DNA of 64,000 nucleotides, from positions 53,892 to 117,891 of the forward strand of contig JBLWZN010000005.1 in NCBI GenBank assembly GCA_048266425.1, in the 5' to 3' direction. Below, one piece after another: positions 50,605 to 59,190 of the stretch. This DNA comes from Cerina sp048266425 (lineage in GTDB: Bacteria > Bacteroidota > Bacteroidia > Flavobacteriales > Flavobacteriaceae). How positions within the stretch are numbered: position 1 is the first letter of the stretch; every line of letters begins with the position of its first letter. The notes beneath the pieces were generated by a model that worked only from the letters and a program-made list of their open reading frames with translations, did no database searches and was not told where the DNA came from. Made by a program: the position numbers and the translations under genes.

Positions 50605-51105
50605 ATGATCAGAAAGGTAGAGTTAAGGGATGCCGAGGGAATAGCTGAAATATACAACCACTATATCCGAAATACTATTGTGACATTTGAAGAGACCACA
50701 CTTTCAACGGAAGAGATGAAAGATAGAATTATTGCAATTACTTCAAAATTCCCGTGGTTGGTTTACGAATCTGAAGGCAGTATAAAGGGATATGCTTATG
50801 GCTGTGAGTGGAAATCCAGAAGTGCCTATAAATATTCGTTGGAAAGTACTGTTTATTTAAAGTTTGATGAAACTGGGAAAGGGATAGGAAGCGCACTGTA
50901 CAAGGAATTATTAGAACTGTTGGGTGCGTTGGATTTCCATGCCGTGATCGGTGGCATTTCCCTTCCCAATGCGATGAGCGTTGCCCTTCATGAGAAATTT
51001 GGATTTAAGAAGATAGCCCAGTTTAAGGAAGTGGGATACAAATTTGGCAAATGGATCGATGTGGGGTATTGGGAGCTTTTGTTGGAAAATAACCTCCAAT
51101 CCTGA
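50605..51105 (+). CDS. GNAT N-acetyltransferase, phosphinothricin acetyltransferase-like
   Basis: A 166-residue acetyl-CoA-dependent acetyltransferase. The N-terminal RKVELRDAEGIAEIYNHYIRN, the VTFEETTLSTEEM block and the acetyl-CoA loop ETGKGIGSALYKELLELL match the Pat/Bar subgroup, many of which acetylate methionine sulfone or sulfoximine and related amino acids. NAMSVALHEKFGF is the usual C-terminal motif. The ATG at 50605 is preferred; a GTG at 50590 overlapping the M28 stop would add five residues. It is the third gene of the DoxX-M28-GNAT unit. The substrate is not determined. Confidence 0.88.
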   Translation: MIRKVELRDAEGIAEIYNHYIRNTIVTFEETTLSTEEMKDRIIAITSKFPWLVYESEGSIKGYAYGCEWKSRSAYKYSLESTVYLKFDETGKGIGSALYKELLELLGALDFHAVIGGISLPNAMSVALHEKFGFKKIAQFKEVGYKFGKWIDVGYWELLLENNLQS

Positions 51106-51217
51106 ATTAGGTTAACCTTAGGTCAATGATTCTTAAAATACCTATAACGAATTTGGATTTTGCCATTTAGGATTTTGTACGTCATTTTATTTTGAGGCCT
51201 ACCCTTGGATGGGGAGG

Positions 51218-51252
51218 TACTGCCTACTGCGACTGCCAACTGCTTACTGTTC
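51218..51252 (+). repeat. Heptamer array at the ADP-ribosylglycohydrolase stop
   Basis: Five exact 7-base units: tactgcc, tactgcg, actgcca, actgctt, actgttc. The stop codon of the gene at 51244 lies within it. A G/T-type series in 7-base steps (tttggat, tttgcca, tttagga, ttttgta) stands upstream at about 51150-51180 in the same gap. Confidence 0.75.
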
Positions 51253-52533
51253 GCTTTCCCCAACAATCTCCCTGGCCAAAACTTCCAAGTCGATTCCCAT
51301 CAAATCCCGGTTCACTTGTAATGATTTTTCCCTAAGGTCTTTTGGGAGTCCGGAAAATCCGTTTCTCGTCCCCAGGATCATACCCGCTACCGCACCGGCG
51401 GTATCATTATCACGCCCGTAGTTGATAACGAATTGAAGGGTCTTGTTAAAATCGCCCTCCCCAAACTTTAGGGCGGTGATCACGGTTTCCCATATTTCTC
51501 CCGCATGGAACGGAATTGCTTTCTGGTGCTTCCCCAAATATTCATACAGGTAGGCTTGTCGCTCCCATTCCATCTGGTTTCCTGGATATCCCTTGGGCAC
51601 CTGTAAATCCATGGTGTCCTGTAGGACCACCTTTTGCATGGATTTTGAAAGGGTTACCTCCTTTTCAGCAGCTTCTGCAATATTATGGGGTATGCGACCC
51701 ACCAAACGGCTGTCCTGATACCCAAACGGATCCACAAAAACATGGACGTTAAGAATGGAATCCATATTTTGGGTATGTAGGGCCATATTGGTCATTGCAG
51801 AAACCAGGGCCGAGATATCCTTTGCATAACCAATATCGAAAAGGGTGTGTTTGTAGGCGATTCGGTATGCAGAATCGGCATTTGAGGTTATAAGGCCCAG
51901 CATTGGGGTATACAACATCCCGGCACAGGACATTTCGCCGCCATAAAAGCGATTTAGTGCCAATTGGTATTCGTTGGGGCCTTGTTGATAGGCAAGGGTA
52001 ACCCTTGCCCATTCTTTGACCCAATCCACTTTTTCCATCTGTTTGTCCAGCAGGTCGGGATTTTTTAGAATTTCCGTATCTGATAATCCAGGGACCAGGG
52101 ATTGGTAATATTTTGAAATAAATTGTGCAAATTTTTTGGCGTTAAGCTGGGATCGATCCTTCACGATATATTGGGTCATAAGATATTTCCACCGGGTATC
52201 GTCAGTCGTCGCCCCAGGGGATAGGTTGTGTTCCCAAGTGCCTTCCGGAGAGCGTTCCCTTGCTGCTGCGGTAAGTCCGGTTATATAACCGTACTTGGTC
52301 CTAATGTCCTTTCTGTCCCACATTTCGGTGGAGGCTCCCATGGCATCGCCAATTGCAGATCCTACTAGGGCTCCCAGAACCTTGTCGTAGTATTCTTTCT
52401 GAGAGATTTTTAGGGAATCGGGTCCATAATTGGCTTGTGCCGGAATGGGGATGTCGACTTGTTTGTGCTCCCGCTTACACGAAAAAACCAGAACTAGAAT
52501 AATCGTGGCTAGGAAAGGATTAATTTTTAACAT
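51244..52533 (-). CDS. ADP-ribosylglycohydrolase family lipoprotein
   Basis: A 429-residue protein of the ADP-ribosylglycohydrolase (ARH/DraG) fold. The metal-site motifs are present: LVGSAIGDAMGASTE, ATTDDTRWKYL with the T-D-D triad, and GRDNDTAGAVAG with the C-terminal metal aspartates. It carries a lipoprotein signal (LVLVFSC, Cys19), so it acts outside the cytoplasm, where protein ADP-ribosylation by its own cell is unlikely. It might instead cleave ADP-ribose-like or other N- or O-glycosidic compounds. It follows the kinase gene by 92 bases holding another heptamer array. Confidence 0.88.
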   Translation of the reverse strand: MLKINPFLATIILVLVFSCKREHKQVDIPIPAQANYGPDSLKISQKEYYDKVLGALVGSAIGDAMGASTEMWDRKDIRTKYGYITGLTAAARERSPEGTWEHNLSPGATTDDTRWKYLMTQYIVKDRSQLNAKKFAQFISKYYQSLVPGLSDTEILKNPDLLDKQMEKVDWVKEWARVTLAYQQGPNEYQLALNRFYGGEMSCAGMLYTPMLGLITSNADSAYRIAYKHTLFDIGYAKDISALVSAMTNMALHTQNMDSILNVHVFVDPFGYQDSRLVGRIPHNIAEAAEKEVTLSKSMQKVVLQDTMDLQVPKGYPGNQMEWERQAYLYEYLGKHQKAIPFHAGEIWETVITALKFGEGDFNKTLQFVINYGRDNDTAGAVAGMILGTRNGFSGLPKDLREKSLQVNRDLMGIDLEVLAREIVGESEQ

Positions 52534-52550
52534 AGCAATAGTTGTTTAAA

Positions 52551-52585
52551 GAACTAAGAACCAAGAGATAAGAGCCAAGACTTAA
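52551..52585 (+). repeat. Heptamer array between the kinase and ADP-ribosylglycohydrolase genes
   Basis: Five exact 7-base units: gaactaa, gaaccaa, gagataa, gagccaa, gacttaa. The words gaaccaa and gagccaa are shared with the array at 23706-23733, and gagccaa with that at 63758. Confidence 0.8.
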
Positions 52586-52625
52586 TACGAACAGTAAAGG
52601 TCTATTGGTTTTCAGATTGTTTCCG

Positions 52626-53597
52626 TCAAGTTAGTATCATTTTTTTGGCCCTTTGTAAAAGTAGTTGTTTTTCATCGAGACTGCGCTCCATAGGCAGTTG
52701 GGCCAGGCCGATCAATCTTCGCATTATCTCAACCCCGGCTATTTGTGCCGTCAATTTTTTGTCCGCCATGCCTTGATACCCGTTGTAAATATGTTCCAAA
52801 TAGCTGAAATCCATCGTCGCCATGACAAGGTGTGCGAGCATTACCCCTAGGTCGTATTCGGCAAATCCCACAAAGCTGAATTCCGGGTCAATGATATAAA
52901 CAGCCGTTTGTTGGGACATCCAGCTTCCTGGGTAATAATCCCCATGGAGCAGGGTATTCCCTTTGGACAGATACTTTTTTCCGAGGTTACCCACAACATC
53001 CTTTAATACTAAGTCCTTTTTGTAGGGTTTCGCCAAGGCTTCGAGCCCCGTTTGCACCTTGTCCAGTTCAAAACCGTTTTCTTCCAAAAAGGGCAAAACA
53101 AAAACATGTTGATGGTTCAATTGCCGCAACGCCATGTTTTCGGGGAAATCCGGGGGAGGTGTTTTTTGGTGGATTGTATTGAGGGTATGGAGGAGCTGCG
53201 TTAAATGCTGGTCGGAAATAGCCCGGGTATTGTAGCAAGAGACCATATCCTCGCATTGCCCCAAATCTTCCATCAGCATGATGAACTCAGTAGAGTCGTA
53301 ACCTAAAATGTAGGGAAAGTGCTCTACGGGATTTTTATCCTTTACAATTTGATAAAAATGGTGTTCTACCGCGATACGGTCTAAAGGAGCCGCTATTTCG
53401 CGATATTTTTGAACGTAAGGACGGGATTGTTTTAATACAAAGGTCCGCTGATCGGTCTTGATGCGCAAAACAACGTTCATATTCCCTTCGCCCGGTTTTT
53501 CTACCGAGCGGATACATTCCCCGGGGAATAGCCATGACTTGGAACGCAGGTAATTTTCTATTTTGGGAAGCGGGGTGAGGGTGTCTAAATAGATCAA
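52626..53597 (-). CDS. APH/methylthioribose-kinase-like small-molecule kinase
   Basis: A 323-residue protein kinase-like-fold enzyme. The nucleotide-binding beta strands include GEGNMNVVLRIKT and the FVLKQSRPYVQKY lysine. The catalytic loop is LLHGDYYPGSWM, and the metal-binding motif is IIDPEFSFVGFAEYDLG. The DPE form (not DxD) is typical of 5-methylthioribose kinase and relatives, so a sugar substrate is likely. The frame opens with TTG at 53597, 18 bases after the NYN gene stop. No methionine-salvage genes lie next to it, so MtnK activity is not assured. Confidence 0.82.
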   Translation of the reverse strand: MIYLDTLTPLPKIENYLRSKSWLFPGECIRSVEKPGEGNMNVVLRIKTDQRTFVLKQSRPYVQKYREIAAPLDRIAVEHHFYQIVKDKNPVEHFPYILGYDSTEFIMLMEDLGQCEDMVSCYNTRAISDQHLTQLLHTLNTIHQKTPPPDFPENMALRQLNHQHVFVLPFLEENGFELDKVQTGLEALAKPYKKDLVLKDVVGNLGKKYLSKGNTLLHGDYYPGSWMSQQTAVYIIDPEFSFVGFAEYDLGVMLAHLVMATMDFSYLEHIYNGYQGMADKKLTAQIAGVEIMRRLIGLAQLPMERSLDEKQLLLQRAKKMILT

Positions 53598-53615
53598 GCT
53601 ACCGTAGTTTTTAAT

Positions 53616-54380
53616 TTACCGTTTTTTAGTCGGGCTCCTACGTTTTTCCTTAACGCGGACATATATCAATTTAAATCTGCCCTTTGTATTTTCCCGTTGA
53701 TCGATCTCAAATTCCGGTATGGAGTTTATCAAAGGGGTCAATTTTTGGAAACCGTAGTTCCTAGAATCAAAATTTGGCTGTTTTTTTTGCAACAGGCTCC
53801 CCACATCGCCCAAAAATGCCCACCCGTCGTCGTCGGCCACATCGGAAATGGTGGAGGCGATGAGCTTGATCTCCTTGGCGGTTATTTTATCTACATTGCT
53901 CTTGGAACTGATTTTGCTTTGGCTGGATGAGGTTTCCGAAGCATCGGATTGGTTCTTTAGGATTTCGATATAGATAAACTTATCACAGGCCACGATAAAC
54001 GGATTTGGGGTTTTCCTCTCCCCAATACCATAGACCAACATTCCCGCCTCTCGCAATCTGGTCGCCAATTTGGTAAAATCGCTGTCGCTGGAAACCAAAC
54101 AGAAACCGTTCACTTTTTCGGAATATAGGATGTCCATGGCATCGATGATCATGGCAGAGTCCGTGGCGTTCTTGCCCGTGGTATAGCCATACTGTTGAAT
54201 AGGGGTTATGGCATTCTCCAGGAGTACGTTCTTCCATTTGACGAGGTGGGGATTCGTCCAATCCCCATAGATCCGTTTAATGGTTGGATTGCCATATTTG
54301 GCTATTTCCTCCATCATTTCCTTAACATAGGCCGAAGGTATATTGTCCCCGTCGATAAGTACTGCTAGTTTCGTGTCCAT
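53616..54380 (-). CDS. NYN domain - OST-HTH/LOTUS protein (LabA/DUF88-like)
   Basis: A 254-residue two-domain protein. Residues about 1-145 form a PIN-like NYN nuclease domain with its acidic residues in AVLIDGDNIPS, ATDSAMIIDAMD and LVSSDSDFTKLA. After a serine-rich linker (about 147-168), residues 170-245 form an OST-HTH/LOTUS domain (TAKEIKLIASTISDVADDDGWAFLGDVGSLL), known to bind RNA, including G-quadruplex RNA in some proteins. The pairing suggests RNA cleavage or handling in the cytoplasm. The target is unknown. Confidence 0.9.
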   Translation of the reverse strand: MDTKLAVLIDGDNIPSAYVKEMMEEIAKYGNPTIKRIYGDWTNPHLVKWKNVLLENAITPIQQYGYTTGKNATDSAMIIDAMDILYSEKVNGFCLVSSDSDFTKLATRLREAGMLVYGIGERKTPNPFIVACDKFIYIEILKNQSDASETSSSQSKISSKSNVDKITAKEIKLIASTISDVADDDGWAFLGDVGSLLQKKQPNFDSRNYGFQKLTPLINSIPEFEIDQRENTKGRFKLIYVRVKEKRRSPTKKR

Positions 54381-54533
54381 TGTAGGAGTTTTTTTATTTG
54401 GAGGTGAACCCCCGACTAATTTTTCGTGGTAAGTTAACTATCTTTTGACTAAAGCCAATTTAATGTGCAATAATAATTCTTCTTTTCATTTTGGATTTAA
54501 TATTCTACCTTGGGGCAGTAAATCAAGAAGAGA

Positions 54534-55376
54534 ATGAAAATGAAGAATTTATTGATCGTAGTCTTTTTATTAGGAAGTTTAAGCGGTTCTGCCCAGGATC
54601 AGCTAAACGAATACAAGTATATTATCGTACCCAAAAGGTTTGATGATTTTAAAAAGGAAAATCAATACAAGACCAGTACTTTGGTAAAATATCTGTTCGA
54701 GCAGAAAGGTTTCAATGTGGTCTATGATGATGCGTTGCCCCCAGATCTAAGCCAGAACCGTTGCTTGGGACTATTGACGAATTTAAGGGACGGGTCCAAT
54801 ATGTTTACGACCAAGTCTACCCTCGTTCTTAAGGATTGCAACAACAAGGAGGTATTCGTTAGTACAGAGGGAAGCTCAAAGATTAAGGAGTACGATGCTG
54901 CCTACTCCGAATCCATAAGAAGGGCATTTGTGTCATTTGATGCAATAAATTACAAATATGAACCCAAAGAAACGACCCCAATCGCAGATCTACCATTAAG
55001 TTCTGGAGGTGGAACGGTTGTGGTTACCCAGACAACGGTAGAAACGGCAGTTAAAAAGCCTAACAACCCACCGACAACGCCAGTACAGCAGCAGGCCACC
55101 CCCGAAGTCCAAAGTTATAAGGATATGTCTCCGGTTCCTTCGGACATTATAAAATCGAGTTCTGTTTTGTATGCCCAAGAAATCCCAAACGGATATCAAT
55201 TGGTAGACAGTACTCCAAAAATCGAATTAAAGATTTATAAAAGTTCCGTACCAAATGTTTACACCGCAGTAGGGGAAGGCAAGAACGGTATGGTCTACAA
55301 TCGGGACGGCAAATGGTTTTTTGAATATTACGTGGGTGATAAACTAACCACGGAGGAGCTCAACATCAAGTTTTAG
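54534..55376 (+). CDS. Secreted conserved hypothetical protein, 280 aa
   Basis: An exported protein with signal peptide MKMKNLLIVVFLLGSLSGSAQ. Residues 25-145 form an alpha/beta unit (YIIVPKRFDDFKKENQYKTS, LVKYLFEQKGFNVVYDD, STLVLKDCNNKEVFVSTEGS) that looks like a small periplasmic binding or lipoprotein-like domain. A Thr/Pro/Val/Gln-rich linker (about 155-195) joins it to a C-terminal beta domain (about 200-280). I do not recognise the family beyond its flavobacterial look. The last four bases overlap the end of rarA in tail-to-tail arrangement. Confidence 0.7.
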   Translation: MKMKNLLIVVFLLGSLSGSAQDQLNEYKYIIVPKRFDDFKKENQYKTSTLVKYLFEQKGFNVVYDDALPPDLSQNRCLGLLTNLRDGSNMFTTKSTLVLKDCNNKEVFVSTEGSSKIKEYDAAYSESIRRAFVSFDAINYKYEPKETTPIADLPLSSGGGTVVVTQTTVETAVKKPNNPPTTPVQQQATPEVQSYKDMSPVPSDIIKSSSVLYAQEIPNGYQLVDSTPKIELKIYKSSVPNVYTAVGEGKNGMVYNRDGKWFFEYYVGDKLTTEELNIKF

Positions 55377-56650
55377 TAACCATACTTGCCACGCCATCGT
55401 TTTTTGAGAAATTCGTTGATAGAATTTTCCCTTTGGTTGTTACCCGGCTCATAAAATGATGTGCCGGTAAGTCCGTCGGGCAAAAATTCTTCCTCCGCGA
55501 AATTATTGGGATGGTTATGGGCATACTTGTAGTCCTTTCCATAACCCAGATCTTTCATGAGTTTGGTAGGCGCATTTCGCAAAGCCAGCGGTACGGACAG
55601 GTCGCCCGTTTGTTTTACCGTTTGCTGTGCCTTGCCTATGGCCATATAGCTTGCATTACTTTTTGGGGAAGTGGCCAAATAGATGGCACATTGGCTAAGG
55701 ATAATACGGGCCTCCGGATATCCGATAGTAGTCACCGCTTGAAAGGTGGTGTTGGCCATTACCAACGCGGTGGGATTGGCATTGCCGATGTCCTCACTGG
55801 CCAAGATCAGCATCCTACGGGCGATAAACTTTACATCTTCGCCCCCTTCTATCATCCTGGCCAACCAATAAACGGCACCATTGGGGTCGCTTCCCCGTAT
55901 TGATTTTATAAAGGCCGAAATAATATCGTAGTGCTGTTCCCCTGTTTTGTCGTACAGCACCGTATTTTTTTGCACTTTGGACAATACGAGTTCATCGGTT
56001 ATTGTAATAGGCTCTTTTACTTCGGAATTGACCAATAGTTCAAAAATGTTCAACAGTTTTCGGCCATCCCCTCCGGATAACCGCAGGAGGGCTTCGGTCT
56101 CCTTTAGCTCAATTTTTTTTGACCTTAAATGATCGTCCTGTTGCATGGCCCTTTTAAGCAAGGCTTCCAGGTCTTCCTTGTCGAACGGATTTAAGATATA
56201 CACCTGACAACGCGACAGGAGGGCGGGGATGACTTCAAAACTTGGATTTTCGGTCGTGGCGCCAATAAGGGTTACCCAACCTTTCTCCACAGCTCCCAAG
56301 AAGGGATCCTGTTGGGATTTGCTGAACCGATGGATCTCATCAATAAATAGAATTGGATTTTTGGTAGTGAACAGGCCTCCACCTTGTTTGGCCTTTTCTA
56401 TGACCTCCCTTACATCCTTTACCCCGCTGCTTATGGCGCTTAAGGTGTAAAAGGGCCTGCCACTTTCGTGTGCAATGATGTTGGCCAAAGTGGTCTTTCC
56501 CGTGCCCGGGGGTCCCCATAAGATCAAGGACGGCAATATCCCTTTCTTTATCTGATGGGTCAAGGCGCCTTTTTCCCCTACCAAATGGTTTTGGCTAATA
56601 TAGTCCTCCAAGGTCTTTGGCCTTACCCGTTCTGCAAGTGGCTCGTTCAT
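55373..56650 (-). CDS. rarA: Replication-associated recombination protein A
   Basis: A 425-residue AAA+ ATPase (RarA/MgsA, relative of eukaryotic WRNIP1) that acts at stalled replication forks. The Walker A is WGPPGTGKTTLAN (near residue 47), the Walker B ILFIDEIHRFSKSQQD (near 105), sensor 1 IGATTENPSFEV, and arginine finger PALLSRCQV. The C-terminal tetramerisation part has RMLILASEDIGNANP and GKDYKYAHNHPNNF. The ATG lies four bases after a TATTTTTG box, suggesting a leaderless transcript. It overlaps the secreted protein gene at the 3' end by four bases. Confidence 0.96.
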   Translation of the reverse strand: MNEPLAERVRPKTLEDYISQNHLVGEKGALTHQIKKGILPSLILWGPPGTGKTTLANIIAHESGRPFYTLSAISSGVKDVREVIEKAKQGGGLFTTKNPILFIDEIHRFSKSQQDPFLGAVEKGWVTLIGATTENPSFEVIPALLSRCQVYILNPFDKEDLEALLKRAMQQDDHLRSKKIELKETEALLRLSGGDGRKLLNIFELLVNSEVKEPITITDELVLSKVQKNTVLYDKTGEQHYDIISAFIKSIRGSDPNGAVYWLARMIEGGEDVKFIARRMLILASEDIGNANPTALVMANTTFQAVTTIGYPEARIILSQCAIYLATSPKSNASYMAIGKAQQTVKQTGDLSVPLALRNAPTKLMKDLGYGKDYKYAHNHPNNFAEEEFLPDGLTGTSFYEPGNNQRENSINEFLKKRWRGKYGY

Positions 56651-56654
56651 ATGA

Positions 56655-56662
56655 CAAAAATA
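56655..56662 (-). promoter_or_regulatory. Putative leaderless -7 box (TATTTTTG) for rarA
   Basis: On the minus strand TATTTTTG at 56662-56655, four bases, then the ATG at 56650. The geometry is identical to the box at 22335-22342. Confidence 0.55.
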
Positions 56663-56845
56663 AGGGATTGTTGGTTTTTTACTATGGATTTGGACGGAAT
56701 CATCAAGAATCTTTTTTGGAATGGGACATGGATTTTTATTGTTTTAGGGCGTATCCAATACAAGGTTGGGAACCAAACGGTTGAGAATCAGTTGGCATAA
56801 TTCTTAAACCTACCCTAAAAACTTGCCATACTTCGAGGAATATAT

Positions 56846-56853
56846 TACTTTTG
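56846..56853 (+). promoter_or_regulatory. Putative -7 box (TACTTTTG) for tig
   Basis: A full TAnnTTTG match 35 bases before the trigger factor ATG, in the 238-base gap divergent from rarA. Confidence 0.5.
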
Positions 56854-56888
56854 CGTCCCATTTTATATAAGTAAAATTCGAAATAGAG

Positions 56889-58211
56889 ATGAATATCACT
56901 AAAGAGCAGATAGACGATTTGAACGCCGTTGTAAAGGTAGCCATTACCAAGGACGATTATAACGACAAGGTAGAGACCATCCTTAAGGATTACCGCAAGC
57001 AGGCCAATATTCCCGGTTTTAGGAAGGGTCAAGTGCCTTTGGGTCTGATCAAAAAACAATATGGCAAGGCTGTTTTGGTCGATGAGGTGAATAAACTGTT
57101 GCAGGATAACCTTAACAAATATCTGACCGAGGAAAAGTTGGACGTACTTGGCAACCCACTTCCCAAACAGCAGGATAATTTTAATTGGGATGCCGAACAG
57201 TTGGATTTCGAATTTGAATTGGGCCTTGCCCCAAGTTTTGAGGTGCCCTTAAAATCAAAAAAGGCCATTATCCATTACCATATCGTGGCAGATAAAAAAA
57301 TGGTCGATGAACAGATTGAGCACATCCAAAAGCAATATGGGAAATTGGTCAATAAGACCGTGGTTGGAATAAAGGACGAAATAGCGGGGACTTTCCATAA
57401 CGAGGCAGCCGAAATTGATAATAAGGCCACGTTGGAAATGGACAAGATAAAGAACAGAAAAGCCATCGAAAGTTTGGTGGGCAAAAAAGTGGGGGATGTT
57501 GTTGTTCTAAAAACAAAAGGTCTGCTCAAGGAAGATTACTTGCTTTCCAGTACTTTGGGGATAACGGCTGAAAAGGCTGAAAAACTGGATATTGAAGTGT
57601 CCTTCACCATTGAGGAGGTAAATGAAAGGGAGCCTGCCAAGTTGGACCAAGAGCTTTTCGATAAATTGTTTGGAAAAGACGTAATTACTTCCGAAAAAGA
57701 GCTTAAGGCCAGGATCAAGAAGGATTCCGAAAAGCAGTTTGAGCAACAGGCCGATCAGAAATTATTGAACGACGTTACCGAAAGTTTTATCGAGAACACA
57801 AAATTTGATCTTCCTGCAGAATTTCTAAAAAAATGGATCCAGGTAACCGGAGAGAACCCGCTTACCGAGGAGCAGGCAAAGGAAGAGTATGAAAAGTCTG
57901 AAAAAGGACTCCGTTATCAATTGATCGAAGGGAAGATTATTCAGGAGAACGGGTTGCAAGTGCAGTTTGATGAACTCAAGGAATTTGCAAAAGGGTTTAT
58001 TAAAACACAAATGGCACAGTTTGGCCATCTGGACCCAAAAGAGGAGGAGCTAGAAAATATTGCTGGCCGGGTATTGGGTAACCAAGATGAGGTAAAACGA
58101 CTATCAGAGCAATTGATGAGTCAAAAACTGATCACACTTTATAAGGAAAAGGCAAATTTGAAGACCAAGGAAGTTACCTATGACGACTTTGTAAAAGAAG
58201 TTTACGGATAA
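56889..58211 (+). CDS. tig: Trigger factor
   Basis: The ribosome-bound chaperone that meets nascent chains at the exit tunnel. It is 440 residues long. The ribosome-docking loop is GFRKGQVPLGLIKKQYG (near residues 41-57), within an N-terminal domain of about 115 residues. The middle peptidyl-prolyl isomerase region (about 150-250) is poorly conserved, as in other Bacteroidota, so isomerase activity may be lost. The C-terminal helical arms (about 260-440) follow. The gene leads a tig - clpP - clpX row, the classic arrangement, but with a hairpin between tig and clpP. Confidence 0.94.
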   Translation: MNITKEQIDDLNAVVKVAITKDDYNDKVETILKDYRKQANIPGFRKGQVPLGLIKKQYGKAVLVDEVNKLLQDNLNKYLTEEKLDVLGNPLPKQQDNFNWDAEQLDFEFELGLAPSFEVPLKSKKAIIHYHIVADKKMVDEQIEHIQKQYGKLVNKTVVGIKDEIAGTFHNEAAEIDNKATLEMDKIKNRKAIESLVGKKVGDVVVLKTKGLLKEDYLLSSTLGITAEKAEKLDIEVSFTIEEVNEREPAKLDQELFDKLFGKDVITSEKELKARIKKDSEKQFEQQADQKLLNDVTESFIENTKFDLPAEFLKKWIQVTGENPLTEEQAKEEYEKSEKGLRYQLIEGKIIQENGLQVQFDELKEFAKGFIKTQMAQFGHLDPKEEELENIAGRVLGNQDEVKRLSEQLMSQKLITLYKEKANLKTKEVTYDDFVKEVYG

Positions 58212-58365
58212 TTTTTTTACTAACGGTTTTGAAAGGCCATCCCAAGGGATTGCCCCAATAAATTATAGGTGTCATTTTAATGTACAACTTGGGGATTTTA
58301 GATTTCCACATTTTTAAAAAGAGCGGTTTTCAAAATCGAGTTCCCTATAAATTAAGTATATTTAC

Positions 58366-58398
58366 GGTGTCGAAAATTGAATTTCGGCACCTTTTTTT
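58366..58398 (+). terminator. Hairpin plus T-run between tig and clpP
   Basis: GGTGTCGAAA at 58366-58375 pairs with TTTCGGCACC at 58382-58391 (one G-T pair) around a six-base loop, followed by seven Ts at 58392-58398. It lies 154 bases after the tig stop and 26 bases before the clpP ATG. It could end tig transcripts or act as an attenuator in the clpP leader. Confidence 0.8.
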
Positions 58399-58424
58399 GT
58401 CTTAAGAAACAGCGTATACAAATT

Positions 58425-59105
58425 ATGGATTACGGAAAAGAATTTAAAAATTATGCTATAAAACATCAGGGAATCCATAGCATGTACTATGATAACATCA
58501 TTAGTACCATGGTCCCTACGGGAATGACCCCCAATATTATAGAAGAACGTCAATTGAATGCCATCGCCATGGATGTATTCTCCAGATTGATGATGGATAG
58601 GATTATATTTTTGGGCACCGGTATCAATGACCAAGTCGCCAATATCGTCCAGGCCCAATTGTTGTTCTTGGAAAGTGCCGATGCTTCCAAGGATATCCAG
58701 ATCTACATCAATTCTCCGGGCGGAAGTGTTTACGCTGGCTTGGGAATTTACGATACCATGCAGTTTATAAAGCCCGATGTGGCCACAATCTGCACCGGTA
58801 TTGCGGCCTCTATGGCGGCTGTTCTGTTATGTGCCGGGGCCAAGGGAAAACGAAGTGGTCTAACGCATTCCCGTGTAATGATCCATCAGCCACTGGGTGG
58901 CGGGCAAGGACAGGCCAGCGATATAGAGATTGCAGCTAGGGAGATATTGAAGCTTAAGGATGAGCTCTACGAAATTATCGCTAAGCATTCCGGTCAAACT
59001 ATACAAAAAGTTAATGAGGACAGCGACCGGGATTATTGGATGAAAGCCGATGAAGCCAAGAAATATGGCATGATTGACGATATTCTTATAAGGGACAGCA
59101 AATAA
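58425..59105 (+). CDS. clpP: ATP-dependent Clp protease proteolytic subunit
   Basis: A 226-residue serine protease that forms the ClpP barrel and degrades proteins handed over by ClpX. The triad is visible: Ser129 in TGIAASMAAVLL, His154 in RVMIHQPLGG, Asp203 in DSDRDYWM. YINSPGGSVYAGLGIYD is the oxyanion-side motif. The ATG at 58425 is chosen; the longer frame to 58377 would start inside the terminator hairpin. The N-terminal extension before MTPNIIEERQ is about 33 residues, typical of Bacteroidota. clpX follows after 235 bases with its own probable promoter. Confidence 0.97.
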   Translation: MDYGKEFKNYAIKHQGIHSMYYDNIISTMVPTGMTPNIIEERQLNAIAMDVFSRLMMDRIIFLGTGINDQVANIVQAQLLFLESADASKDIQIYINSPGGSVYAGLGIYDTMQFIKPDVATICTGIAASMAAVLLCAGAKGKRSGLTHSRVMIHQPLGGGQGQASDIEIAAREILKLKDELYEIIAKHSGQTIQKVNEDSDRDYWMKADEAKKYGMIDDILIRDSK

Positions 59106-59190
59106 TTTTGACTTAATTATGTTGTTAATGCGAATAGGTTAAAAATTGAAGGTGGTTTCAAGCTCAAACCCAAGCATCAAATTCAAATAG

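Noticed and set aside
51244..54380. Anti-phage defence island (ADP-ribosylglycohydrolase, kinase-like and NYN genes together)
   Set aside because: The glycohydrolase is an exported lipoprotein, the kinase resembles small-molecule kinases, and no known defence core gene or integrase is present.
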